A stretch of 11,874 bases of DNA from NCBI GenBank assembly GCA_900759325.1, contig CAAEUW010000048.1, positions 1-11,874 on the forward strand, in the 5' to 3' direction. The first letter of the stretch is position 1, and each line of letters opens with the position of its first letter. Made by a program: the position numbers and the translations under genes. Below, piece after piece: positions 1 through 6,227 of the stretch. The notes beneath the pieces are model-generated. The model was not told where the DNA came from. It was given only the letters and a program-made list of their open reading frames with translations, and did no database searches. This DNA comes from an uncultured Peptostreptococcus sp. GTDB taxonomy: Bacteria > Bacillota > Clostridia > Peptostreptococcales > Peptostreptococcaceae.

Positions 1-49
1 AAAGAAAAAAGACAACATCAAGGATACTATATGTATCCAAGATGCTGTC
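1..49 (-). terminator. Rho-independent terminator, copy 1 of a repeated hairpin
   Basis: Read on the minus strand, GACAGCATC pairs with GATGTTGTC, then a TT/TT internal loop, then GGATAC pairs with GTATCC around a 5-nt loop. A T-rich tail (complement of positions 1-10) follows. It lies about 125 nt downstream of the DUF4364 stop codon and is its likely terminator. A related 39-nt hairpin lies at 10575-10613. The rest of 50-173 shows nothing I can assign. Confidence 0.8.
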
Positions 50-173
50 GCATAAATTTCGGATTTTATTCATCAACGCTAGTTGACAAAGAACCCTTAT
101 TTGAACCACCTAGCTTTATTTTTTTAGCTTTTTGTTTTAACACATTTCAATCAATCGGGCAATTTGATCCCAA

Positions 174-704
174 CTACGAGTTTATTATATCCATTATTTG
201 GCTGTACTTGTTCTCGTAGTCCCTATGCCACTTGTCACACATAGCCTTGGCCTCATCCTCTGTATCGACATTGACATTTACATTCAAGACATTCTGGCGA
301 CCCTTGATGATTACCAGGTTGACAAGATAAGAAGAGTCCCCCTGCATGCTGTAGTGGGCTTGTTTTTTTATCTGACTAGATAGGAGCTCTTCCTTGTTGT
401 CCCTTATATAGTCATCTATCTTCTTTACAAAGAATTCTGGTATCCTATTTTGGAAGTATACCAAAACCTCTAGCCCACTCTGGGTAATGGCATTTAGCTT
501 TGTATTATTCTTTTCATATGTGGTTATAAACTTTGCATCCATCATCTTTGGTAAGAGTGCCAGTAATACAAAGTAGTTTATAACACCTGTTCCCAAAATT
601 ATTTCTGTCAGCTGGGAATCTGTCAGATCTTCGTCCATGCTATTTAGCGTGTATAATACGATCAGTTTCTCTAATATTAAATCATCTGTACTATTATCTA
701 ACAT
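174..704 (-). CDS. DUF4364 family protein (winged-helix, putative regulator)
   Basis: The 176-residue product resembles the DUF4364 family of Clostridia in length and in its N-terminal pattern: a short acidic start, then LEKLIVLYTLN, then SQLTEIIL, then NYFVLLALL. The family is predicted to carry an N-terminal winged helix-turn-helix (here about residues 8-75) and a C-terminal alpha/beta part (about 115-170). Its function is not established; a DNA-binding or regulatory role is inferred from the fold. No signal peptide or membrane segment is visible, so it should be cytoplasmic. The start at 704 has a strong site, GGAGG, 5 nt upstream. A minus-strand TATAAT at 738-743 is a plausible -10 with a poor -35. 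It is divergent from the carboxypeptidase gene, sharing a 214-bp intergenic region. Confidence 0.8.
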   Translation of the reverse strand: MLDNSTDDLILEKLIVLYTLNSMDEDLTDSQLTEIILGTGVINYFVLLALLPKMMDAKFITTYEKNNTKLNAITQSGLEVLVYFQNRIPEFFVKKIDDYIRDNKEELLSSQIKKQAHYSMQGDSSYLVNLVIIKGRQNVLNVNVNVDTEDEAKAMCDKWHRDYENKYSQIMDIINS

Positions 705-838
705 ACCTACCTCCTATGTATCTATTTCAAATTTCCAATTATAACTACTATTCTACCACACTTTTAAATATAATACTAAAATGCTCCAAATATATTTATA
801 AATAAATATAGAAAATGTCCGTATTTTGTCCAAAACTG

Positions 839-847
839 TGCTATAAT
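839..847 (+). promoter_or_regulatory. Extended -10 promoter of the carboxypeptidase gene
   Basis: TGCTATAAT is a perfect extended -10 (TG-n-TATAAT). No good -35 hexamer sits 17 bp upstream, which fits an extended -10 promoter. Transcription would start near 854, leaving a 5' leader of about 65 nt. Confidence 0.6.
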
Positions 848-863
848 TAACTTGTTTGATTAA

Positions 864-891
864 AAAAGGATCCTTGTATATAGGGTCTTTT
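864..891 (+). other. Leader hairpin near the 5' end of the carboxypeptidase mRNA
   Basis: AAAA, a bulged G and GATCC can pair with GGGTC and TTTT around a loop of about 9 nt. It starts about 10 nt after the predicted transcription start and ends before the ribosome binding site at 903-907. It could stabilise the 5' end or act as a weak attenuator; the tail is only four U, so termination is unlikely. Confidence 0.35.
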
Positions 892-918
892 ACCATAGAT
901 ATAGGAGTTATTTTTTAA

Positions 919-2172
919 ATGATAAGTTATAGGAAAAAAGCATGTAAAATCTTAGCAATAGGGCTTTGCCTGCCTCTTTTGATGCAAGCAAGGGCTGGCG
1001 CTGAGACAAGGTTTAGCGATCCCTATTCACGTTCTGCCATAGTCAGTGACATGGATACAAACAGGATCGTATATGAAAAAAATGCTAGCCAGGTAGTACC
1101 TATGGCCAGCCTAACAAAGATGATGACCCTACTGCTAACATTTGATGCCATAGCCCAAAAGAAGGTGGACTACAAGGATATAGTTACTATCCTACCATCA
1201 GATGTCAACAGGGTCGGCACAAATATAAAACTAAATGCAGGCGATCAAATCAGCCTTGAGGAATTGATGAAGGGCATGATGATAGTATCAGCCAATGATG
1301 CAGCCCTAGCTATCAGCCACCATGTAGGAACCACATATGGTCAGTTTGTGGAAAATATGAATAACAAGGCCAAGGAAATAGGCATGGAAAATACTGTCTT
1401 CTACAACCCTAATGGTTTACCTACCAGTGTTAATGTAGGTGGTAATGTCGTGGGTGTTGAGAATAAGACAACAGCCAGGGATGTCCTAGTCCTATCCAAG
1501 TACCTTTATTCCACATATGGCAACCAGCTGACTGCTATAACAAATATGTCTTCCTATGTTAATCCAGGCAAGGCTATAAACGAGGAGAATACAAACCCCC
1601 TTTTACCCCTAATTGCTAATGTAGACGGACTAAAGACAGGCTTTACAGGTGCAGCAGGCTACTGTCTGGCCTACTCTATGAAGATAGACAAGGGCAATGG
1701 TAATGACAGCCCTAATAGACTAGTTGGAGTCAGCCTAGGAGCCTCAAGTAAGGAAAATCGTAAGCTAGCGTCCTACAATACGCTTGTATATATCAGTAGT
1801 CACTATAAGACTAAGTACCTATACAGGAAGAATCAAGTAATAGATAGGCCTGCCTTAAACGGTATTCCTTTTGCGAAGGTGAACCTAGTTTCAAACAAGG
1901 ACCTTTACCTAATACAGAAGGATTCCGAAAAACTTAAAAAGACTATAAAGTACAATTCAGTTGATATACTTGCTGACGGAGACCAGCCACTAGCCAATCT
2001 TATATACACAGATGACAAGGGCAACCAGGTTGCATCCTTTGATATCAGTACGAGTAAGCCCCTAAGCAAGATGAACTTCTTTGAAAAGTTCCTTATCAGC
2101 CTATGTACTATAATTGGCACTATCTTTGATCAGGTTTTAGACTTTAGTAATGGTCCAAGATATATTATTTAG
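919..2172 (+). CDS. D-alanyl-D-alanine carboxypeptidase (PBP5-type, peptidase S11)
   Basis: This enzyme removes the terminal D-Ala from peptidoglycan pentapeptides outside the membrane, limiting cross-linking. All three penicillin-binding motifs are present: SLTK with nucleophile Ser64 and Lys67, SAN at 124-126, and KTG at 239-241. Residues 1-28 form a signal peptide (basic YRKKACK, a hydrophobic core, likely cleavage after AGA). A beta-rich C-terminal part (about 300-378) fits the PBP5 C-terminal domain. Residues 388-404 are hydrophobic and may anchor the protein. Length (417 aa) is normal for the DacA/DacF family; I cannot say which paralogue it is. The ATG at 919 follows AGGAG (903-907) at a rather long 11-nt spacing. 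It is a single-gene unit ending at the terminator at 2223-2270. Confidence 0.95.
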   Translation: MISYRKKACKILAIGLCLPLLMQARAGAETRFSDPYSRSAIVSDMDTNRIVYEKNASQVVPMASLTKMMTLLLTFDAIAQKKVDYKDIVTILPSDVNRVGTNIKLNAGDQISLEELMKGMMIVSANDAALAISHHVGTTYGQFVENMNNKAKEIGMENTVFYNPNGLPTSVNVGGNVVGVENKTTARDVLVLSKYLYSTYGNQLTAITNMSSYVNPGKAINEENTNPLLPLIANVDGLKTGFTGAAGYCLAYSMKIDKGNGNDSPNRLVGVSLGASSKENRKLASYNTLVYISSHYKTKYLYRKNQVIDRPALNGIPFAKVNLVSNKDLYLIQKDSEKLKKTIKYNSVDILADGDQPLANLIYTDDKGNQVASFDISTSKPLSKMNFFEKFLISLCTIIGTIFDQVLDFSNGPRYII

Positions 2173-2222
2173 GATAATTTAGACCTTATTTTTTCAAATA
2201 ATTAATTTGATATTACACAAAT

Positions 2223-2270
2223 AAAAAACGGAGGTAGGCTACTCAATTTGAAGTGCCATCTCCGTTTTTT
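2223..2270. terminator. Bidirectional Rho-independent terminator
   Basis: AAAAAACGGAG (2223-2233) pairs perfectly with CTCCGTTTTTT (2260-2270), with further imperfect pairing inside (for example GGC with GCC). Because A6 precedes and T6 follows the GC stem, it works on both strands. It therefore serves the converging carboxypeptidase gene (+) and the hypothetical gene (-). Confidence 0.9.
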
Positions 2271-2316
2271 ATTATACTTATCTTATTACCATTGGTTGCA
2301 TTTTTATTTTTGGCTA

Positions 2317-2934
2317 CTACATCCTTCTAGCCAATACACATACTGAATCATCTAACCTCTTGAATTCTACGTCAGTCTTTTCTGTTAAACCATCTATAAA
2401 CTCTTGTCTTAGTGGTAGGTAGTACTTGTTGAAATCTACATCTAAATAGGCCCAATACTTACAAGTTGATGGCCTAGTCCTCTTCCATATGATTTCATCA
2501 AAGTCCTCACTAATAACCTCATTTAGCTCTTCAGACCTTCCTCCATCTAATAAAAGGTCCCTAATTAGGTCATATATATGTCTGATTGGTAACCCTTCGT
2601 AATCAGGTATGTATTCCTGGCCTAGACCATAAAATCTTTCCCTTAAGTTTATTATCTGGCCCTCATCATAATCAACTACTGCCTTTATAGCATAGGCAAA
2701 CCTGTTTTCTATTGTACTAAGGTTGTTGTCAATCCACTTATCATCACCAGCATATTTGTTAGCCATATCGTCTATGTCACCTATTTCTAGACAACCATAT
2801 CTTTCGTCAAGCTGTCTAGCCAAGTCTAGGTCTAAACCCTCATCCTCTGAAAGTCTTATTATCTCCTGGACGAACTTCTCCTGCTGTAACATTTTCGTGT
2901 ATACTCTTTTGAAAAATTCTCTACTATCTGTCAT
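2317..2934 (-). CDS. Hypothetical acidic cytoplasmic protein
   Basis: I do not recognise this 205-residue protein. It is rich in Asp and Glu and has no signal peptide, membrane segment or cysteine motif. Its first 50 residues are predicted helical (SREFFKRVYTKMLQQEKF then LARQLDERY) and faintly recall Nif11-type leader domains, but the resemblance is too weak to name. The C-terminal part (about 150-205) alternates hydrophobic and charged residues and could be alpha/beta. I chose ATG 2934, which has GGTGAGG just upstream, over an in-frame TTG at 2946 whose upstream sequence is poor. It stands alone, convergent with the carboxypeptidase gene. A minus-strand TATAAT at 3027-3032 is a possible -10. 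Confidence 0.7.
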   Translation of the reverse strand: MTDSREFFKRVYTKMLQQEKFVQEIIRLSEDEGLDLDLARQLDERYGCLEIGDIDDMANKYAGDDKWIDNNLSTIENRFAYAIKAVVDYDEGQIINLRERFYGLGQEYIPDYEGLPIRHIYDLIRDLLLDGGRSEELNEVISEDFDEIIWKRTRPSTCKYWAYLDVDFNKYYLPLRQEFIDGLTEKTDVEFKRLDDSVCVLARRM

Positions 2935-3393
2935 AATCCTCACCAAATTCCCTATATTTTTCTTGTCACTTTATATTTTACTTTTTTTACCTGCAAAAAT
3001 AAAAGCTACTTAAATAACTTGATTATATTATAACGCATTTGATAAATTTTTCATATACTTTTTTGAAAATTTATAGGAAATTTTACAAAATTCTTAAATA
3101 TAATATTATTTTACCTATTAAGTTTCTTGTATAAAATCCTTATTTTAGACAAAATATACTTATTTATTTAAGTTTATTATTATTTATATTTATTTTATAA
3201 TCTACTTTTAATATTTTCAATAATTCTATTAGATAAAATCTGTTAAACAAGTAGCAAACTTATTTACTTTTCTATAGAAATTAGCTATAAATTTAACATA
3301 ATTGATAGATTATATCAATAAAATCCATAACTCAATCGACTTGCCTGTCCTTTAAACTAATATCTGCTTATCTACTTTTACCCTATATAAAAA
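2935..3393. other. AT-rich intergenic region
   Basis: About 450 bp of very AT-rich DNA between two minus-strand genes. It holds the ribosome binding site of the hypothetical gene, a possible minus-strand -10 TATAAT at 3027-3032 (weak -35), and the T-run side of the hcp terminator. I see no open reading frame with a ribosome binding site, no RNA gene and no convincing repeat. Confidence 0.6.
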
Positions 3394-3421
3394 GGCCAGC
3401 CAGGCTGTAGCCTGGCTGACC
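3389..3421 (-). terminator. Rho-independent terminator of hcp
   Basis: On the minus strand GGTCAGCCAGGC pairs with GCCTGGCTGGCC around the loop TACA, followed by five T. The only non-Watson-Crick position is a U-G wobble on the minus strand, which would be a C-A mismatch on the plus strand. That supports the minus-strand reading. It lies about 57 nt after the hcp stop. Confidence 0.93.
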
Positions 3422-3477
3422 AATAATTTTTACTATTTGTTTTTACTATCTATAGTATATCCTCATATTACTTTTTC

Positions 3478-5115
3478 TTAGTTGAAGAATAATTCTATAT
3501 CATCTTCTACTGTCCCTATACCAGCTATACCAAAGTTTTCAACCAATACCTTAGCTACATTTGGTGATAGGAAGGCTGGTAGTGTTGGTCCTAGGTGGAT
3601 ATTCTTTACTCCTAGGTATAATAGGGATAATAGAACTATTACTGCCTTCTGCTCATACCAAGCTATGTTGAATACTAGTGGAAGGTCGTTGATGTCTTCT
3701 AGACCAAATACTTCCTGTAGCTTCATAGCTATTACTGCTAGTGAGTAAGAGTCGTTACACTGACCTGCATCTAGTACTCTTGGTATACCATTTATATCTC
3801 CAAGATTTAACTTGTTGTACTTGTACTTAGCACATCCAGCTGTTAGGATTACTGCTTCCTTTGGAAGGGCCTTGGCGAAGTCAGTATAGTAGTTTCTACC
3901 CTTCTGTCTACCGTCACAACCAGCCATTACTACGAACTTCTTGATTGCTCCAGTGTTTACTGCTTCAACAATCTGGTCAGCTAATGCAAGAACCTGGTTG
4001 TGGGCAAATCCACCAACTATTGTACCCTCTTCTATCTGAGTTGGGCTAGCGCATCTCTTAGCATGCTCTATAATTTCTGAGAAATCCTTAGTCGAACCTG
4101 CTTCACCTGGTATATGCTTACATCCTGGGAATCCTGCTGAACCTGTTGTATATACTCTATCCTTGTATGAATCCTTTGGTGGTACTATACAGTTAGTTGT
4201 CATTAGGATAGGTCCGTTAAAGCTTTCGAACTCTTCCTTCTGCTTCCACCATGCATTACCGTAATTACCTACTAGGTTGTCATACTTCTTTAGTTCTGGA
4301 TAGTAGTTAGCTGGTAGCATTTCTGAGTGTGTATAAACGTCTACGCCAGTACCCTTTGTCTGCTCTAGTAATTCCTTTAGGTCTGATAGGTCGTGACCTG
4401 AGATTAAGATAGCTGGGTTATTTCTAACTCCTAGGTTAACCTCTGTGATTTCTGGGTTACCAAATGTACCAGTGTTAGCTGCATCTAGAAGGGCCATACC
4501 CTTAACACCAGCTTCACCTGTTGCCAATACTAGTGCGATTAGTTCATCTACACTTAGGGCCTGAGTAGTCTTGTATAATGCTTCCTGTAGGAAGGCATCA
4601 ACTTCTTCACTATCATAGTTTAGCATGTTGGCATGCTTAGAATATGCTGATAGTCCCTTTAGACCATAAATTGTAAGCTCTCTTAAAGATCTAATATCTT
4701 CATTTTCAGTAGCTAAAACACCTACTGTCTTTGCCTTTTCATCCATTACATTTACATCTCTTTCATCCCAAAGAGCTACTGGACTTAGGCTTGATGCATC
4801 ATCTAGCTGAGCTATTAATCTCTTCTTTGCATCTAGTGTATTGTAGATTCTCTGTACGAATACATCGAAGTCAAAGTTGGCATTTGTGATAGTTGTGAAT
4901 AGGTTAAGAGTGATCAAGTGGTTGTCTTCCTTGCTGATAGTCTTACCCTCTGCTCTTAGCTTTGTAGTTACTTCTGATATACCCTTAGTTACATATACTA
5001 GTAGGTCCTGAATTCTAGCAACTTCTGGTGTCTTTCCACATACACCCTTTACTGTACATCCTGTACATCCTGCTGTTTCCTGACATTGATAACAAAACAT
5101 GTTTATTTCTTTCAT
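3478..5115 (-). CDS. hcp: Hydroxylamine reductase / hybrid cluster protein Hcp
   Basis: Hcp is a cytoplasmic iron-sulfur protein that reduces hydroxylamine to ammonia in vitro and is linked to nitric oxide detoxification in anaerobes. The N-terminal cubane motif is C8-x2-C11-x8-C20-x5-C26. All ligands of the hybrid cluster can be placed: His241, Glu265, Cys309, Cys400 (persulfide position, in MAGCDGRQ), Cys428, Cys453, Glu488 and Lys490. At 545 residues it is a full-length form of the kind found in strict anaerobes. The ATG at 5115 is supported by AAGGAG 7 nt upstream; the usual family start MFCYQC is five codons later and has no ribosome binding site of its own. It appears monocistronic, with no hcr reductase beside it. 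Its upstream region carries a palindrome at -41.5, suggesting activation by a CRP/FNR-type regulator. Confidence 0.97.
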   Translation of the reverse strand: MKEINMFCYQCQETAGCTGCTVKGVCGKTPEVARIQDLLVYVTKGISEVTTKLRAEGKTISKEDNHLITLNLFTTITNANFDFDVFVQRIYNTLDAKKRLIAQLDDASSLSPVALWDERDVNVMDEKAKTVGVLATENEDIRSLRELTIYGLKGLSAYSKHANMLNYDSEEVDAFLQEALYKTTQALSVDELIALVLATGEAGVKGMALLDAANTGTFGNPEITEVNLGVRNNPAILISGHDLSDLKELLEQTKGTGVDVYTHSEMLPANYYPELKKYDNLVGNYGNAWWKQKEEFESFNGPILMTTNCIVPPKDSYKDRVYTTGSAGFPGCKHIPGEAGSTKDFSEIIEHAKRCASPTQIEEGTIVGGFAHNQVLALADQIVEAVNTGAIKKFVVMAGCDGRQKGRNYYTDFAKALPKEAVILTAGCAKYKYNKLNLGDINGIPRVLDAGQCNDSYSLAVIAMKLQEVFGLEDINDLPLVFNIAWYEQKAVIVLLSLLYLGVKNIHLGPTLPAFLSPNVAKVLVENFGIAGIGTVEDDIELFFN

Positions 5116-5171
5116 CTTAGTTCTCCTTTACTTCTAACAATATTTTTGATTTTTAACATACCCTTTTTCTC

Positions 5172-5195
5172 GCCCCTACCACACATTTTAGGGGC
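5172..5195 (-). other. Hairpin in the hcp 5' leader
   Basis: GCCCCTA (5172-5178) and TAGGGGC (5189-5195) form a perfect 7-bp, GC-rich stem with a 10-nt loop, unusual in such AT-rich surroundings. It lies between the predicted hcp transcription start (about 5235) and the ribosome binding site. No U-run follows on the minus strand, so it is not a simple terminator. Its role is unknown. Confidence 0.5.
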
Positions 5196-5241
5196 TTATA
5201 ATTTTGCTTTGTGTTTTCGTGTTTTTTCAACTTATGTACTA

Positions 5242-5247
5242 ATTATA
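5242..5247 (-). promoter_or_regulatory. Predicted -10 of the hcp promoter
   Basis: A perfect minus-strand TATAAT. No -35 consensus is found 17 bp upstream (the hexamer there reads CAGATT), as expected for an activator-dependent promoter. Transcription would start near 5235, giving a leader of about 120 nt. Confidence 0.6.
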
Positions 5248-5257
5248 GTATCAGAGC

Positions 5258-5287
5258 AAAAAAAAATCTGTTGCAGATGCAACAGAT
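5258..5287 (-). promoter_or_regulatory. Palindrome: merR terminator and/or hcp operator
   Basis: Positions 5266-5287 are a perfect inverted repeat, ATCTGTTGCA-GA-TGCAACAGAT on the plus strand. On the minus strand the stem is followed by nine T, which makes it a good intrinsic terminator about 97 nt after the MerR stop. The same bases read TGTTG-N6-CAACA, the geometry of CRP/FNR-family operators. Their centre (5276.5) is exactly 41.5 bp upstream of the hcp start predicted from the -10 at 5242-5247, the classic class II activator position. The structure is visible; the binding protein is inferred (HcpR-like regulators are known to control hcp in other anaerobes). Confidence 0.7.
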
Positions 5288-5383
5288 GAAAAAAAATATT
5301 TTATTTAATTTTTTATTACTATGTTGTGCTCATAAGATTTTTTATATTTGAACCACAAGCATTAATACTGTCCCCTTTTGTTT

Positions 5384-5791
5384 TTACTTTTGTTTTTCTT
5401 TTACATACTCTTGAATCGCATCACATACATACTGTGCCATTCCATCTCCAAATTTATCTAGATTATTTTTAAATTCTATATTTTGAACATATCCATAACC
5501 AATACTTGAAAATACACTTATCTTACAATCAAAAGCATATTCGCAAAGATGTTTATGCAGTTTTTCTGCCAAACCTATATTTTCTTTGGATGTAGGACTT
5601 AGTTCGTTTGATAGGTTTTCTGAAAAGGCAAAGAATATTTCATTAAAACCATCGGCAATTTCTTTTTCTTTTCCTTTTTGCTTTTCGATAGCCTGCTCAA
5701 TAACTTCTTTTCCATATGTATCCACAGCTGCCTGTTTATACTTTTCATTATCCTGGTATGTAAATCCCTTGAATTTTTCTTTCACTGACAT
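5384..5791 (-). CDS. Possible short TipAS-like product from an internal start
   Basis: Met112 of the MerR protein is preceded by AAAGGAG (5799-5805) with a 7-nt gap, as good a ribosome binding site as that of the full gene. It sits exactly at the junction between the coiled coil and the TipAS domain. Initiation here would give a free 135-residue effector-binding domain. In Streptomyces lividans, tipA is known to yield both TipAL (253 aa) and TipAS (144 aa) in this way. That the short form is made here is inference. Confidence 0.5.
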   Translation of the reverse strand: MSVKEKFKGFTYQDNEKYKQAAVDTYGKEVIEQAIEKQKGKEKEIADGFNEIFFAFSENLSNELSPTSKENIGLAEKLHKHLCEYAFDCKISVFSSIGYGYVQNIEFKNNLDKFGDGMAQYVCDAIQEYVKEKQK

Positions 5792-6124
5792 AGTGACTCT
5801 CCTTTCCTTAGACTCAATAGTCTTTTCTAATGTGTCTATTAGTGTCAGGAGTCTTTGCTTTTCATTTTGCATTAAAGTTAGTTGTTTTCTTAGATGATAT
5901 AATATCTCTTCATCTTCTTGTCTTATCAATTCTTTTATCTGTCCTAGAGAAAATCCCAAATACTTATAGTATAATATCATTTGTAAAAAGGATATATCAT
6001 CTTCAGAATAATATCTGTATCCATTTTTATTCTTTTTTGGAGACAGCAAGCCGATTTTGTCATAATGATGTAAAGTGCGCACCGATACACCACTAATCTC
6101 ACTAACTTTCTTGATTAAATACAT
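5384..6124 (-). CDS. MerR-family regulator with TipAS effector-binding domain
   Basis: This 246-residue protein has an N-terminal MerR DNA-binding domain (helix-turn-helix VSEISGVSVRTLHHYD, wing GYRYY, about residues 1-70). A dimerisation coiled coil follows at about 78-110. Residues about 113-243 form a TipAS-type domain (KFKGFTYQDNEKYKQ onward), which in TipAL and Mta-like proteins binds drugs such as thiopeptides. It likely senses a small toxic compound and activates transcription by bending a long-spacer promoter. The ATG at 6124 has GGAGGTG just upstream. The same frame stays open to 6256, but that stretch crosses the promoter and has no ribosome binding site, so I did not use it. No efflux gene is adjacent; autoregulation is the visible target. 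Codon use (TTA/TTG/CTG for Leu, some CGC and TCG) differs from the CTA/AGG style of neighbours, hinting at transfer. Confidence 0.92.
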   Translation of the reverse strand: MYLIKKVSEISGVSVRTLHHYDKIGLLSPKKNKNGYRYYSEDDISFLQMILYYKYLGFSLGQIKELIRQEDEEILYHLRKQLTLMQNEKQRLLTLIDTLEKTIESKERRVTMSVKEKFKGFTYQDNEKYKQAAVDTYGKEVIEQAIEKQKGKEKEIADGFNEIFFAFSENLSNELSPTSKENIGLAEKLHKHLCEYAFDCKISVFSSIGYGYVQNIEFKNNLDKFGDGMAQYVCDAIQEYVKEKQK

Positions 6125-6147
6125 TTTCGCACCTCCTAACAATGAAG

Positions 6148-6178
6148 AGTATAAACTATTACCTAATGTCATAGTCAA
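6148..6178 (-). promoter_or_regulatory. MerR-type promoter with 19-bp spacer and operator dyad
   Basis: On the minus strand: -35 TTGACT (6173-6178), a 19-bp spacer, and -10 TATACT (6148-6153). The over-long spacer is the hallmark of promoters that MerR proteins activate. An imperfect dyad (6155-6175, ACTATGACAT / AGGTAATAGT, 8 of 10 pairs matching) fills the spacer, as expected for the operator. It drives the MerR gene itself. Confidence 0.85.
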
Positions 6179-6227
6179 TAGGTTTTCTAATATTTTTAAA
6201 ATATCTTGTCTTACTTGTTTAACCCTA

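Noticed and set aside
31..383. Plus-strand ORFs over the DUF4364 region
   Set aside because: They lie opposite a well-supported gene or cross its terminator and have no ribosome sites.
3022..3092. Short matches to the pepD upstream region (CAAATGCGTTAT and TTATAGGAAATTTT)
   Set aside because: 12-14-mers shared between AT-rich intergenic regions are expected by chance in a window of this size, and here the two pieces lie in different relative orientation.
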